This document shows, one piece after another, positions 10,919-23,669 of a DNA stretch of 64,000 nt (position 1 is its first letter; every line of letters starts with the position of its first letter). The translations under genes were made by a program, and so were the position numbers. The stretch is from Eustoma russellianum (Eukaryota; Streptophyta; Magnoliopsida; Gentianales; Gentianaceae): the NCBI GenBank assembly GCA_036186865.1, contig AP025046.1:37694517-37758516 (forward strand), read 5' to 3'. Below the pieces are notes generated by a model. The model ran no database searches. It was not told where the DNA came from and saw only the letters and a list, made by a program, of their open reading frames with translations.

Positions 10919-12106
10919 ATGGGTCATCCCAGTTTTCCATACATGAAAAAATTATTTCCGTAATTATTTACTAAATTAGATCCAAGAACCATGTTTTGTG
11001 AAACGTGTCAATTAGCAAAACAAACTAGATGTAGCTATCCCCTTAAGGAGTACACAAGTTCCCAACCTTTTAATCTTGTTCACTCCGATATTTGGGGACC
11101 TTCTCGAGTCACTAATATTAATGGTGCCCGTTGGTATATTATCTTTGTTGATGATCATTCACATGCTACTTGGATTTATCTCATGAAGCATAAAACTGAA
11201 GTTGGACTCATTTTTAAGACCTTTGTTAATCTTATTAAGAATCATTTTGGAACATCTATCAAAACTCTAAGGACTGATAATGACAGCGAATACTTTGACT
11301 CTGCAATAAAAGAGTTCATGGCAGAGAATGGAATTTATCACCAAACATCATACACATACACTCCACAACAGAACGGAGTCGTTGAAAGGAAAAATCGTCA
11401 CATACTTGAGGTAACTCGTGCCCTCATGTTTACTACTTATGTTCTAAAATTTTATTGGGGAGAGGCCGTACTTACTGCTACATATCTCATCAATAGAATG
11501 CCCTCTAGAACAGTCAATTTTAAGGCTCCCAAAAATCTGATACTTGAAGTTTTTCCATGGACAAAATTGTTTTCTACGCTTCCACTCAAGTTATTTGGTT
11601 GTACTGCTTATGTCCATATTCAACCACATCACCGTAGTAAATTAGACGCCAAGTCTGTTAGATGCATTTTTCTAGGTTACTCATGTACTCAGAAGGGTTA
11701 CAAATGTTATTCTCCAATCTCTAGAAAAATGCATGTTAGTCTTGATGTCACATTTAATGAACAATTACCTTTTTATAATGACAAACTCACGCCTGAATAC
11801 ACATCAGCTAGTAAAGCGTTATGAAGTATCTTTGACACCATGACCATTCCTCAGCCCAAGCATGTTACCACTCCGGAAGTCCTTGAAATTCCAAATACAA
11901 ATACTTATGATACTACACCCACCGACATTGAACCACGAAATCATCACATGTTACCTATCACTCGAAGAACTCAAACAAATGTTGCTCCTCCCAGTCACAT
12001 ACAAGAAAACTCTACTCTCAGGGAAGAATACCTCGAGCCTCCACCCAATGATGACCGTCCTATTGCCCTTCGCAAGGGAACAAGAGAATGCACGACTAGG
12101 ACCTGA
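10919..12106 (+). pseudogene. Copia B integrase
   Basis: A GAG-pre-integrase remnant (MGHPSFPYMKKL, stop near 10962), zinc-binding CETCQLAKQ, then the catalytic core: HSDIWGP, RTDNDSEYFD (Asp kept, usual Gly replaced) and TPQQNGVVERKNR (catalytic Glu). The C-terminal LFGCTAYVHI and FLGYSCTQKGYKCY motifs of Copia integrase are present. A stop at 11822 precedes the linker to RT. Confidence 0.88.
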
Positions 12107-12221
12107 CCCATCTTCGACTACATTGCCTATAACAAACTATCATTCCCATTTAAGTCCTTCACTGGTTCTCTTGACACACATACCATACCTAAAAATTTCC
12201 AAGACGCCCTTACTCAACCAC

Positions 12222-13653
12222 GATGGAAAGAAGCTATTGATAATGAAATGACTGCTCTCATAAAAAACAAAACTTGAAAATTAGTTCCAAGACAGGATTA
12301 CATGAAACCAGTCGGATGTAAGTGGGGTCTTCACTATCAAGCACAACTCTGATGGATTCATCGATAGATATAAAGCTCGCTTGGTTGCCAAAGGATTTAT
12401 CCATTCCTATGGTATTAACTACCTTAAAACTTTTGCACCCGTAGCAAAACTCAACACAATTCGGATTTTGTTCTCTCTTGCTGTAAACTTGGATTGAAGC
12501 ATGCACCAAATTGATATTAAGAATGCATTTCTAAATGGAGAATTACATGAAGAAGTATTTATGGATATTCCTCCTGGTCTTGATCATCCTTCTGATACTC
12601 CTCTTCTATGCAAACTACAAAAATCCATTTACGGTTTGAAACAATCACACAGAGAATGGTTTAGAAAATTTACAAAGATCATTAATAAGTTTGATTCAAG
12701 CAAACTCATAGCGACCACACATTATTTATAAAGATCGGTCCTAATAATCAAATTACCATTCTTATTGTATATGTAGATGATACTATTCTGACAGGTAACA
12801 ATTCAGAAGGCATAGCTCAAACCGAAGTTTACCTATCAGGGGCATTCAAGCTCAAGGACTTAGGTCACCCTCGATATTTTCTTGGCATGGAAATCGCAAG
12901 AACTTCTACAGGTATGAGCATTTCACAACGAAAATACACTCTTGATTTGTTATAGAAGACTGGGATGCTGGACTGCAAGCCTGCTCTGACTCCTCTAGAA
13001 CCTGGTCAAAAGAAAAATCTTCAACCAGACACCAAACCCACAAACAGGTTAAGTTATCAAAGGCTGGTTGGTAAGCTTATCTATCTTATAAACGTCCTGA
13101 TATCTACTATGCTGTCAGTTATGTAAGTCAATTTATGCATTCTCCTACCAATGATCACTTACATGCTGTAATGAGGATTCTCAGGTATATCAAAGAAACT
13201 CCTGGTCGAGGTCTATACTTCACAAAGAATCCTGATAGAACTCTTACTATGTTTATTGATGTGGACTGGGGAGGATCAAAATCTGACATGCGATCAACAA
13301 CTGGATATGGAACATATTTATGGGGAAACCTTATCACTTGGAGAAGTAAAAAACAACCTGTTGTCTCCCGAAGCAGTGCTGAGGCTGAACTGCGAGCTCT
13401 TGCTCTTGGATTATGTGAAGGAATTTGGGTCACACGCGTAATTAAAGATCTTGGCATTCAGATTCCACGACCAATTCATCTTTGCTGTGATAATGTTTCT
13501 GCCATCAATATGGCAGAAAATCCTGTTCAACACGATAAATCAAAACATGTTGCAATTGACCGACACTTTATACGAGAACAAATTGAAGATGGAAGCCTTT
13601 GCATCAAACATGTTCCTACCACAGACCAGATTGCAGATATCTTTACCAACTAA
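12222..13653 (+). pseudogene. Copia B reverse transcriptase and RNase H, 3'-truncated
   Basis: RT motifs appear in alternating frames: VGCKW, TFAPVAKLNTIRILFSLAV (stop at about 12496), QIDIKNAFLNGELHEEVFMD, YGLKQSHREW, then after a shift VYVDDTILTGN and FLGMEIARTSTG with another stop near 12954. RNase H is one clean frame (13135-13653) with FIDVDWGGSKSDMRS, SRSSAEAELRA and CCDNVSAINMAENP. It ends at ADIFTN, a few codons short of the usual C-terminus; no polypurine tract or 3' LTR follows. Confidence 0.9.
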
Positions 13654-15379
13654 AGAGAAAAATAGCCCGGCCAGAAACATATAGATTGCAAACAATACCT
13701 AGCTGCTCCAACTTTTAAAAAGATAGCAAGCTTTTGCCACTGAAGCTCTTTCCTTCTGTTCAAGATAACCTGCACTAAAAATCTCTTAGAAAGCAAAAAA
13801 CCAGCTAAATGTTGGAGAACATGGCAGTAAATCGAGAATAGGAATTGAAGTACAGATGAAGGAAGAAAAATGAGTGGAAGTTGTCAATTAACATGGCAGT
13901 ACAACGGCTGAAGTTTGGTCGCAGGCTGTGATATGAACATTTAGAATTGTTGGATGATATGTCTGTTATAAGGAGCTGCTACTTCTAATACTTGCCAAAG
14001 GAAAAACTAACCCAGCTGGATACTCCTTTGCTGTCTCTGTGAGGACCATTTAATCTCATGTAACACACTGGAACTTAAAGATAGCTAGGGAAATAATGGC
14101 AGTTTGAAGCTGAATCGCCATTTTGGGGGGAAATTAAAGTGACTTAGAAAGTGCAGACTATATTGCTAGTCGGATCCCATGTTAATCAGCTATCATTAAT
14201 TTTCAACAATATCACCTGCATGCCATATGTTTTGATCGTAGATCGATAACTGGTTCGTGTTTATGGTATGTTATGAGTCATGGTTGGAATCTATTTTGGT
14301 ATGCTACATATAAAAATGCATTTGAGAGGGTTAGGCATCTTCGATGAATTAATTTTAGCATGGAATAACTTCAAAATTCTACTTCATTAGTTCTATAACA
14401 GCAGTAATAACATGCCCCTTCGAACGCATTTTAACTGTCCACATTATTATTTTTTCACAATGATTAATAAGGGCAAGATCAATGCATAAGATGGTGTAGG
14501 AATTAACCATGGTATCCTTAAAATGGCAGTTGTAGCATTTAATGCATATTGATAGTGTGGTGATTAGTTTAAAAGATCAAGACAATTCATGGGAAAAGAG
14601 TAATTAATATACGATGGTGGACACATTTTACAACAACTCAAAAGGAAACCTGAACACTAAAAACGAGATGGAGGGAGCATATCGTTTATAAAACTCTTAG
14701 TATATCAATACCATTTCACAATCTAAATCAATCTCAATTATTTTCATTGGCAGTCTATAATAGGCCAAAGGCCCAACAGAGCAAAACTAACAGGACGCTT
14801 TTACGGCTTTACCTATCACAATATGTGTGATATAGCACGAAAAAATATGGGGCCATTAAAAACAAGCGCATATGGATCCGATTGGTGTTTATATTAATGC
14901 ATTACGGGACCAGACTCTGGAATGTGCAAACAGGATTGATAGTTCTTCGGTGCGGAAGGTATCAGGTAATTAGGAACTAAATGGCAGCGAAGCTTCTTAG
15001 ATGACATTTTGCAGCTCAGGAAGAAAGAAGACGCGTTTCAAAGGAACTGTTGTAAGGTTTGGAACTAGATGGATGATCCGGGGGGTGGGGGTTTGAAGTG
15101 CAGAAAGTGGAAGTTTTGAAACACCATTTGGCCAAACTACTTAGTTAACACTGGAAGCTTTTTGGGTACTACGCAAATTAATTAAAAGAAAAGCTGTACA
15201 TGGGAAAGCACGATTAAGTAAAATATACCCAAAAATGGACTTTCGGATGGCAAAACAAGCAAAACCAAACTGCATAGATCTCAAGATACTTACTGAGTGT
15301 AGAATTCTCCTTGAGGGAGCTGAGTTATCAGTCAGAAGTTTACGAACAACGTAAGGGTATGCAGCCTCAAATGTCCTCA
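13654..15379. other. Spacer, no gene recognised
   Basis: 1.7 kb of AT-rich DNA between the broken end of Copia B and the broken start of Copia C. No coding motif, LTR end or tRNA seen on either strand. Confidence 0.5.
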
Positions 15380-16900
15380 AATCCCAGCGGCGAATCCAGA
15401 TAATCTGTCAATAGGCATCGAGCTGAACATTGATAATTATCAACTCTGGGCCACGTTAATAAGAAAAGCTGTCGGAGGGAGAGGCCGGAGTGAGCACCTG
15501 ACAGGTGTTCCTCCTCCTCCTCCTCCGGCCACAGATCCCGAATACTCCCAATGGGAGACAAATGACCAGTGTGTATTCACATGGCTCATACAGAATATTG
15601 AATCCAATTTGGTGAACAATGTGTTGCAATATCCAACTGCAAAGGCCTTGTGGGATGGTCTAGCGATTACATACGGAGTAGGAACGGACTCATTGCAAAA
15701 GTATTTGACTTGCACAAACGGGCAAACTCGGTCAAGCAAGGGAGTCACAGTTTGGAAGATCTATGGAACAAATTATACAGCATCTGGATGGAAATCGATA
15801 GGAGGGATCCCGCAGATATCGCAGTCTATAACAATAAAATTCAGGAACAAAGACTTTATCAACTCTTGATGGCAACAGATGAGAGATTTGAAGCCATCAA
15901 ACGGGACATTCTCAAGAAAGATCCACTGCCCTCCCCAGAGACAGCCTACGCAGCCATCAGGAGGGAAGAAGCGCAGATGCATATCATTCGAGGAGTTCCC
16001 TCAGAGCTTGCAAACTCATCACAGGGAGATTTAGGAGCAGGACTGCGCACAAGGGGCAAAGAGGGCCGAAAAACAGAAACCTTTCCCCCAAATTCAAAAA
16101 CATCATCACCTGGGGGAGAAGACAAAAGCAAACTTGTATGTACTTACTGTGGAAAGCGAAAAAATACAAAAAAAGACTGCTTTGAAATAGTAGGATATCC
16201 AGATTGGTGGACCAAACCAGGGGAGAAGAAGAATACGGACGGAGTGGGCAAGGGTACCCTTGTGATAGGTTCCAACAGTGGAGGTGCTGCTGGCTCCAAT
16301 ATCAGCAAAATTGAAGAAGCTGAGCCTCGCATAACAAAACAGAGAGAGAGAGTGGAGGAGGAGAACAACGGCGGCCATGGAAGGAGTTCTCCTCAGAATG
16401 CTGCGCCAACAGGTAGGGTTGAGATTTTAAACCTCAACCCTTCTTTTGTTTTGCCAGTTTTAACCCCGCCCCCCAAATTCCCTCATACTATGCCTAAACT
16501 ACCCTCATACTCCCTTAATCCCCCATAACCCGATGTTTCCAACATACCCCTGTAGCCAGCAACGCCCAAGCCCACCATACCCATGGAAATTCCAAAATAA
16601 CCCCCAGCCCTCACAAAATATTCAACCGGCCCAACCACACTTTTTGGGTCTTCGACTGGGGGGCGCTACTGACGCCATGACATTTGACCCACAGGATTTC
16701 ACCCACTTTAATACCACTAAACCCCACAAAAAGCACATTGAAACTGCCAGCGGAGAGTTACTTCCGGTCCAAGGCAGTGGCACCACTACCATTTCCCCAA
16801 CCTTACACCTCCACAATTGTCTTTACATTCCTGGCCTATCTTCTAAGTTATTATCCTTAAGTCATATCACCCAACAATTAAACTGTGTGGCCCTGATATA
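15380..16900 (+). pseudogene. Copia C (copy 1) gag and protease, 5'-truncated
   Basis: Frame opens at about 15380 (AANPDNLSIGIELNIDNYQLW) with no ATG, LTR or primer site upstream, so the 5' end is lost. UBN2-type gag follows: WLIQNIESNLVNNVLQYPTA, a one-base shift near 15700, then HSLEDLWNKLYSIWMEIDRR and KRDILKKDPLPSPETAYAAI. The zinc knuckle reads CTYCGKRKNTKKDC, with Asn where His is expected. The protease region contains GATDAMTFDPQDF and LYIPGLSSKLLSLSHITQ. It stops at ALIY, where a solo LTR is inserted; coding resumes at 18868. Confidence 0.88.
16896..16900. repeat. 5-bp target-site duplication, left (solo LTR)
   Basis: ATATA directly before TGTAGGATCT; repeated at 18863-18867. Confidence 0.88.
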
Positions 16901-18862
16901 TGTAGGATCTGCAACACACCACTAGAAGGGGGGTGAACAGTGGGTGCAGAAAATGTGGTTTTTAAAATTGTTTTAGACCAAAAACCCAACTTCTAAAAAC
17001 AGTTTCTGTTTTCAGGACCTGCTTTGAAACGTTTTGAAAACTAGGTTACAGGTCTTCAAAAATTCTAAAATTTAGAGAGATCTTAGTCTTAGATGTTCTG
17101 AGTATCTCCTAAAAATTTCAAATTAAAATTCAACATTTAACCCTTTTAAAAATCGTTGATGGTCAGATTGCGCAAATCTGCCAAAAACGGTAGTCTGATT
17201 TGAAAAATTAATTCCAATTAAACCGTGACTCCAAATGCTCTGAAAATTTAATGAATACCCCTTATTAGGTGTATTTAATTAGGTTGAAACAGTTTTGAAA
17301 AATGCTTTTGGGAAATTAGTCAAATACGTTCAAAGTCTCAACCTTTGCAAGCCTAAAAATCAGACTGCACTAGTCTCAGAACTTTTGACATTTGGATGAC
17401 TTATACTCGTCCAAAAGGGTTGAAACTTGCGCCAAAAGAACCTTAAGACGTGTGACTATGTTTTTTGAGAATTTCGTGATTTTTGAAATTTGTTTACTAT
17501 TTTTAAGAACGTGACAAAATGATACACTGTGCTGGAAACTGAAAGTAAGTGCTGAAAAGTAAAGAACACAAGGAATTTTATACTGGTTCGGTTAAATCAA
17601 CCTACTCCAGTCTTCGAGGACACCTTCCTCAGTTATCACTAATCACCAAACACAAACAACACCTTACCACATAGGGTTGTTGGAGTTACACACCAACTCC
17701 AACCCTTTACAAACCTTGTAAGTGATTACAACGATCATGAACACCACCACCTAGCAGATTCAAGATTGATCACACATTGATCAATCTTTTACAACAATAT
17801 AGATTGTATGGTGGTATATATGAAGCCTATTCAAGATGTATGAATATGAATACAATAGGCTTTGAGAGAGAAGAAAGAAAAAAGTGTAGTAGGAGAAGGA
17901 GGTGTAAACGTTTTTTAGCTCTTGAAGTGCAAGACTTGTCTTGTGTTTTTGTTTGCTCTCTTCTTTCCTTTTTATCCACAATGGCCGCCCCCTATACCTT
18001 CTTTATTCTCATTGGAAATTATCTTCTAAGTCCTTGGAAGAGTATCTTGCATCATTGTGACATCCACTTGCTTACTTGGCAACTCCTCATTGGATGATCA
18101 TTAAGCCTTTGCTCACTTGGCACTCATTGATTGGATGAAAGTTGTCATCATTTGATGACTAGATAAATCTGAAAAATATCACTTAAAACATGTGTCAATT
18201 AGCCATAAAAATGTTGCCATAAGTCTCATATCAATTTCACATAATTAGCAAGACAACTCATCACCATTAAGCATGCAAAAATTCGGCCATCATGACTTCT
18301 ACACATGCTGAAATTTTCAGCATGTGTGATATTCACACAATATTCAAAACATTTCCTTGTAAGTATAGATTAATTCCTTGAAAATTGAAGAATCAAATAT
18401 GTTGAATCTTAAGACATAAAATCGGCCAAGTGCATTCTAACACATGCTGAAATTTTCAGCATGTGTGATATTTCAAGATATCATCACATTATTTCCATAA
18501 TATTTTCCATAAAAGGAGAGGGAAGAAGACTTTCCATTTATCAATTTGTTGCCTTTGTGCCTTCTCCAAATATATCACCATTTAATGAACCACTTAGTTC
18601 ATTTAACTAAGTACTTCACTTAGTGAACTAGTTTAGTTCATTGATGGTGCCACCTGAAAATAGTTCAAACACAACACATGTTCGCCATTTGATGTAAGCT
18701 TTAAAGCTTCATGGCTCGTTAGTACGACAACATTATATATGAACTATATAAGGCAGGTTTCATAGAAAAACGTGTCAAGTCATAAAACGTGTCATGCATT
18801 TCTTTGTTACACGTTATTTAAATCATGTATTTTGTAATCACTCAAACCCCTTTTTCTCAACA
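16901..18862 (-). mobile_element. Solo LTR of the SIRE-type Copia family
   Basis: 1962 bp from TGTAGGATCT to CTCAACA, homologous to the LTRs at 53530-56569 and 61952 onward and read in the same direction, so it belongs to a minus-strand element. It is flanked by ATATA duplications and lies inside Copia C pol. No internal region is present, so it is the product of LTR-LTR recombination. Relative to the 3040-bp LTR it lacks about 1.1 kb, with a junction near 18510. It keeps two of the 12-bp-arm palindromes (18301-18327 and 18440-18466). The open frames inside it are not genes. Confidence 0.93.
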
Positions 18863-18867
18863 ATATA
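18863..18867. repeat. 5-bp target-site duplication, right (solo LTR)
   Basis: ATATA directly after the LTR terminus CA; matches 16896-16900. Confidence 0.88.
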
Positions 18868-20274
18868 TCCTGGTTTCTGTCTCTTGCAGGATATTCATAC
18901 GAGGGAGATTATTGGGTGTAGAACTGAGCGTGACGGCCTTTACTACGTGGAGGAGGTTGCTCAAACGGGTTGGTCCATGCTTGCCCACCGGACGGCTGAC
19001 AGACAATTGTGGTTGTGGCATCATCGACTGGGTCATCCTTCGTTTGGGTATCTCCATACTTTATTTCCCTCGTTGTTTACTCAATCTCCTGAACAAATTA
19101 TCTGCGATACTTGTATCCTTGCAAAACATCATAAAGGCACATTTCGCCCCAATAATACTTGTGTTGACAGTTGTTTTACCCTAATACATTCTGATGTGTG
19201 GGGACCTGCTCCATTTCCCACTCCTTAGGGATTTCGGTATTTTGTGATGTTTGTTGACGACTACTCTCGTATGACTTGGGTATATTTTTTGCACCGTAAA
19301 TCTGATGTCTCGACCAAATACATAAATTTCTTCCATATGGTCGATACTCAATATCAGGAAAAAAATCCAGATTCTACGTTCCGATAATGGAGGTGAATAC
19401 ATGTCCCACCAGTTACAGTCTTTTTTTACAAACTAATGGCATCGTTCATCAGTCCACCTGTCCCAATACTCCACAACCGAATGGAGTCGCCGAAAGAAAA
19501 AATCGTCTTTTACTAGAAATGGCTCGGGCCATGATGATAGAAGCATGTATCCCCAAAAGCTTCTGGCCTGAAGCCATTGCCACATCTGCCTACCTCATAA
19601 ACTGCCTACCTACCGGGTCCTTAGACCAACAAACCCCCATACAGACACTAGCCCAACAAGTCAGTATACCATCTATTATGACCCTTCCACCTTAAATTTT
19701 CAGTTGTACTGTCTACACTCATGTCCCTAAACACGAACGTACTAAACTCGACCCCTGTGCCACCAAATGTGTTTTCATAGGGTATGCTGCACACCAAAAA
19801 GGCTATCGCTGTTACGACCCTCTTACCCGATGCATTCACATCACTCTTGACTGTGTCTTTGTTAAAACCGAATATTACTTTGCCACCAGGACTGAGGCTC
19901 AGGGGGAGACTCAAAGTGAGCCTTTCGACTGGTTACACAACCTCAGGATGTCCGAGGCTGACCAACAAGGACAAGCAGGTGGCGCCACCGAGCATGCCCA
20001 GTCTACGGCAGAAAGGCCCGGCACTCATGTACCATTGTCCGGTGAGCCTCCATCGATGAATAGTCTGCATGAGGTACGTGAATTTATATCCCCTGACTTA
20101 CATACCAGTACCACTCCTGATTTTTCCTCTGGTATTATATCTACTAACCTTCCCGAGTCCCCGGAACCTTCTGAACCACAAAATGAGCCGCAGGTACAGG
20201 GTCTCCCTCCAAGGAAAAACCGATGTGTTCCACCGCAACGATATTCACCAGAACAAAGAACACGAAGTAGATAA
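18868..20274 (+). pseudogene. Copia C integrase
   Basis: Continues the frame broken by the solo LTR: GLYYVEEVA, the pre-integrase WHHRLGHPSFGYL, zinc-binding CDTCILAKHH and HSDVWGP. A stop falls near 19226. After shifts come VDDYSRMTWVYFLHRKS, a damaged second Asp block (stop near 19384), then TPQPNGVAERKNRLLLEMAR. Another stop near 19693 precedes HVPKHERTKLDPCATKCVFIGYAAHQKGY in a different frame. The linker to RT (19948-20274) is rich in Pro, Glu and Ser. Confidence 0.88.
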
Positions 20275-20283
20275 CCAGTTAAT

Positions 20284-21858
20284 GTGGCCATAGCTGACAA
20301 GGGCAAAGCATTGTTCACTTCACTATGTGCAGAGAAGATACCTCGAGATGTTGAGGAGGCACTTCAACAAAAGGAATGGACAGAAGCAATGGAAATTGAA
20401 ATGGAGGCACTCCGAAAGAGCAATACATGGGAAAGGTGTGAGCTGCCTAGAGGAAAGAGACATGTTGGATGCAGATGGGTGTTTACTATAAAATATAAAG
20501 CCGATGGCATGATTGAGGGGTACAAGGCCAAACTGGTTGCTAAAGGATATACCCAGACGTGCGGGATTGACAACTCTAAGACCTTCTCTCCAGTCGCCAA
20601 GATTGACACTATCCGGGTACTGTTCTCTATTGTTGTAAATAAAGAAGGGTCGTTATACCAGTTTGATGTCAAAAATGGCTTTCTACATGGAGAGCTAAGC
20701 AAGGAGGTTTACATGGAAGCACCGCCTGGGATCGTACAAGACTTTGGAGAAAACAAAGTGTGTAAACTCAAACGGGCCCTGTATGGCCTAAAGCAGTCCC
20801 CAAGAGCATGGTTTGAGAGATTTACACTTGTCATGAAAAGAATGGGTATCGGCAAAGTAACACGGACCACACGTTGTTCATAAAGCGGAGAGGTAAATTG
20901 GTCACATGTCTTATAATCTATGTAGATGACATGGTTCTTACAGGTGATGACAGAAGAAATAGAACAGCTCAAAACAAATCTGTTTACTGAGTTCGAAATG
21001 AAAGACTTAGGAGAGCTGAAATACTTCCTTGGGATAGAAGTATTGCGGACAGAAAAAGGGTTGTTCATATCCCAGAGAAAGTGTACCTTGGATCTTCTGA
21101 CTGAGACAGGGATGCTAGACTGCCGACCGAGTGAAACCCCTGTTATGGTAAATCAAAGGCTCCAAATAAAGGAAGGGGTGCCCACAGTAAATAAAGAACA
21201 ATACCAGAGGTTAGTCGGAAAGTTGATATATTTGTCTCACACACGACCAGACATAGCATACGCAGTCGTAGTGGTCAGTCAGTTTATGCATCAATCACAG
21301 GAAGAACACATGGGAGCAGTAATGCGAATCTTAAGGTATTTAAAGAAAATGCCCGAGACAGGAATATGGTTTAAAAATCGTGGACACCTAGAGGTGGAGG
21401 TCTTCACTGATGCTGACTGGGCAGGTAATTTAACCGACGGGAGATCGACGTCCGGGTATTTCTCACTAGTATGAGGGAATCTCGTCACTTGGCGAAGTAA
21501 AAAAAAAGTGGTAGCGCTGTCTAGTGCCAAAGCTGAGTTCAGAGGAATCTCCAAAGGAATTGTGGAGGTCTTGTGGATCGATAAGTTGCTAAAGGAGTTG
21601 GGTTTTCCAGTTCGACAATCGGTCAAGTTGAAGTGTGATAATCAGACAGCGATCAGAATCTCAGAAAACCCAGTACATCATGACAGAACCAAACATATAA
21701 AGATTGATAGATACTTCATTAAAGAAAAATTAGACTCTGGGGTGGTTGAAATTCCCTTTGTAGAGGACCAACTGGCAGATATTCTCACTAAAGCATTTAG
21801 TGGACACGTGTTTGAAGCTTCGTTACGCAAGTTGAGCATCGGAAATCCCACTGATTAA
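20284..21858 (+). pseudogene. Copia C reverse transcriptase and RNase H
   Basis: RT frame 20284-20883 shows EWTEAMEIEMEALRKSNTW, GCRWVFTIKYKADG, KTFSPVAKIDTIRVL, FDVKNGFLHGELSKEVYM and LYGLKQSPRAW. A shift near 20860 precedes IYVDDMVLTGDD (catalytic Asp pair) and LGELKYFLGIEVLR. RNase H carries FTDADWAGN, SSAKAEFRGI and KCDNQTAIRISENPVHHDR, broken by one stop near 21473. The C-terminus is SIGNPTD with the stop at 21856. A polypurine tract and LTR follow. Confidence 0.9.
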
Positions 21859-21859
21859 C

Positions 21860-21870
21860 TAGAGGGAGAG
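21860..21870 (+). other. Polypurine tract of Copia C
   Basis: TAGAGGGAGAG just after the pol stop and directly before the LTR start TGATGG. Confidence 0.82.
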
Positions 21871-22068
21871 TGATGGAAAGAAATCAGTCAAAGATTTCCT
21901 TGTTTAAAGAATCAATCAAGATCGGTTATAGTCAAACCAAATCAAATTAGGCCATATAATTATACCGTGTATTTATGAAGTTTCCTTAATTCGTGATGTA
22001 CTTTGTAGTATAAGAGAAATGCCTTGTAACCATTTTTGATCAATGAAAACAATTCATTCAACCTAACA
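21871..22068 (+). repeat. 3' LTR of Copia C (right limit approximate)
   Basis: Starts TGATGGAAAGAAATCAGTC after the polypurine tract. It plausibly ends at a CA near 22060 or 22068; with no second LTR in the window the end cannot be fixed. Confidence 0.6.
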
Positions 22069-22412
22069 AAATGGTCCCGTAGTTTAAGAAATATCTTTCA
22101 TAGAGTTTGAATTACATGAATAAGCAAGATTTAAGAGTGAGGACTCAAGTCTTTAAATACATTGGATATACCCTTATGCTTGTCATGATTAAATTCTTTT
22201 TTTTTTTGCCTCATATGCCTTTTGAAACTTATTTGAAAAAAATGTCATCAGAGTGGAGATGTTCAAGGATTTATGTAAGTTATGTGAAGGTAAAATGTGA
22301 ATTCTATCTCTTAAGAATCATGGGTCCTATGCAAATGTCAAGTCTAAGATGTTGTGTTAAGAAAAATGGTAAATTATAAAGTATAATGCATATGACGTAT
22401 GTATCGGTAGAA
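22069..22412. other. Spacer between Copia C and Copia D
   Basis: 344 bases of AT-rich DNA without coding or repeat signatures. Confidence 0.5.
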
Positions 22413-22417
22413 CTTAT
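22413..22417. repeat. 5-bp target-site duplication, left (Copia D)
   Basis: CTTAT immediately before TGTTGGAG; matches 29550-29554. Confidence 0.88.
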
Positions 22418-23669
22418 TGTTGGAGACAATCAATCCTGTACCAAGACGCAGTCGTACAATGTGTGCATATGAAACAGCAAAATAAAATAAATCAAACCCG
22501 GGGCGAGTCGAGGACTCTGTCCTTAAGACGTATTGCTCCGGTATACTGTGCCCAACCGGTGTGAGCAATCGTCTCCCAGGATACAACGGGTACCTGTTCA
22601 GTTGAGCGGCACTGCTGAACTTGAACTACTTCGAACCTTCGAATGTCCTGACTTCTCCCGGACGATATGCAAGACTCGGATGCTATGAATGCAAAATGCT
22701 TTATGAGATGCTTAGAGCAAGGTGTGTTGTAAATGCACCCTTAGCCCTCTTTATATAGGGGAGTCGGTTAGAAAACAAGATACCGTGACCGTTGGATCAA
22801 AACCAAAGTTTGATTTAGACCGTTAGATTAAAGCCTCCTATCTATATTAGGATGGTTTAATCTCAGCCTTTAGATTAAAGATTGATTCGCAGGTTTAAAC
22901 CTGGACCGTTAGATGGAAACCACATTCGGTTAAGCGGTTAAGACAGTTTAAATCTCGGCCGTTAGATTAAAGCTGCCTTCCCTGCCACCGTTAGATCACA
23001 ACAGACTGATCTTATTTTAAACCGGAGGATATCGTTAGTTTCAAGTTTGAAACCTAACCGCACAATCAAAACGATTCTACCCGCTGTCCGACTTCGATCG
23101 ATCACATCGATCGATCGAAGTGACATCGATCGATCGATGTGATCGATTGATGTCTGACAGAGTACTTCAATCGATCATTTTGATCGATCTAAGTGACATC
23201 GATCGATCGATGTGATCGATCGATGTCCTCTGATCGTCTTTGATCGATCAATCAATCGATCGAAGCTTCCTGATCAACTTCGATCGATGACATCGATCGA
23301 TCGAAGTGACATCGATCGATCGATGTCATCGATCGATGTCAGTCAGAAGCTGTTATACCACATGGACACATCCAACGTGATATTCCTCCATAAGGGTGAC
23401 ACGTCACCCATCCACAACATTTTCCATCCTCTTTGAGTATTAATTTCACATTCACACAATAGCATAATTGAGTGAATCCACATCCTAACATTAACTACTC
23501 GTTACGTAGATAATTAAGGATTCATTAGTTTTCGACTATCATTATCGAAAACTCATTAAGCTCAAAGTACGTTGCTCAACCAAGTTTTGCAACATTTATT
23601 AATGGGCCAAAGCCCAAATCTTCCAATCTCCAACGATGGGCCAAAGCCCGGACCTTTAATTCTCCAACA
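22418..23669 (-). repeat. 3' LTR of Copia D, 1252 bp
   Basis: Plus-strand limits TGTTGG...CCAACA. Contains a TATA-type box on the minus strand at 22748-22757 and a 250-bp cluster of GATCGATC palindromes at 23092-23340. Confidence 0.93.
23092..23340. repeat. Cluster of ATCGATCGAT palindromes in LTR
   Basis: Dense, imperfectly spaced copies of ACATCGATCGATCGATGT and TTCGATCGATC-type palindromes, many sharing flanks such as AAGTGACATCGATCG. Present almost unchanged in the other LTR (28972-29220). It lies more than 300 bp upstream of the LTR TATA box in element orientation, i.e. in the U3 enhancer zone. Confidence 0.9.

Noticed and set aside
17777..18097. Open frames inside the solo LTR, repeated at 62.8-63.0 kb
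   Set aside because: They lie in LTR sequence, differ between copies and carry no domain.
23092..23340. CRISPR-like array of short repeats
   Set aside because: The units are overlapping palindromes without unique spacers and lie in an LTR of a plant element.
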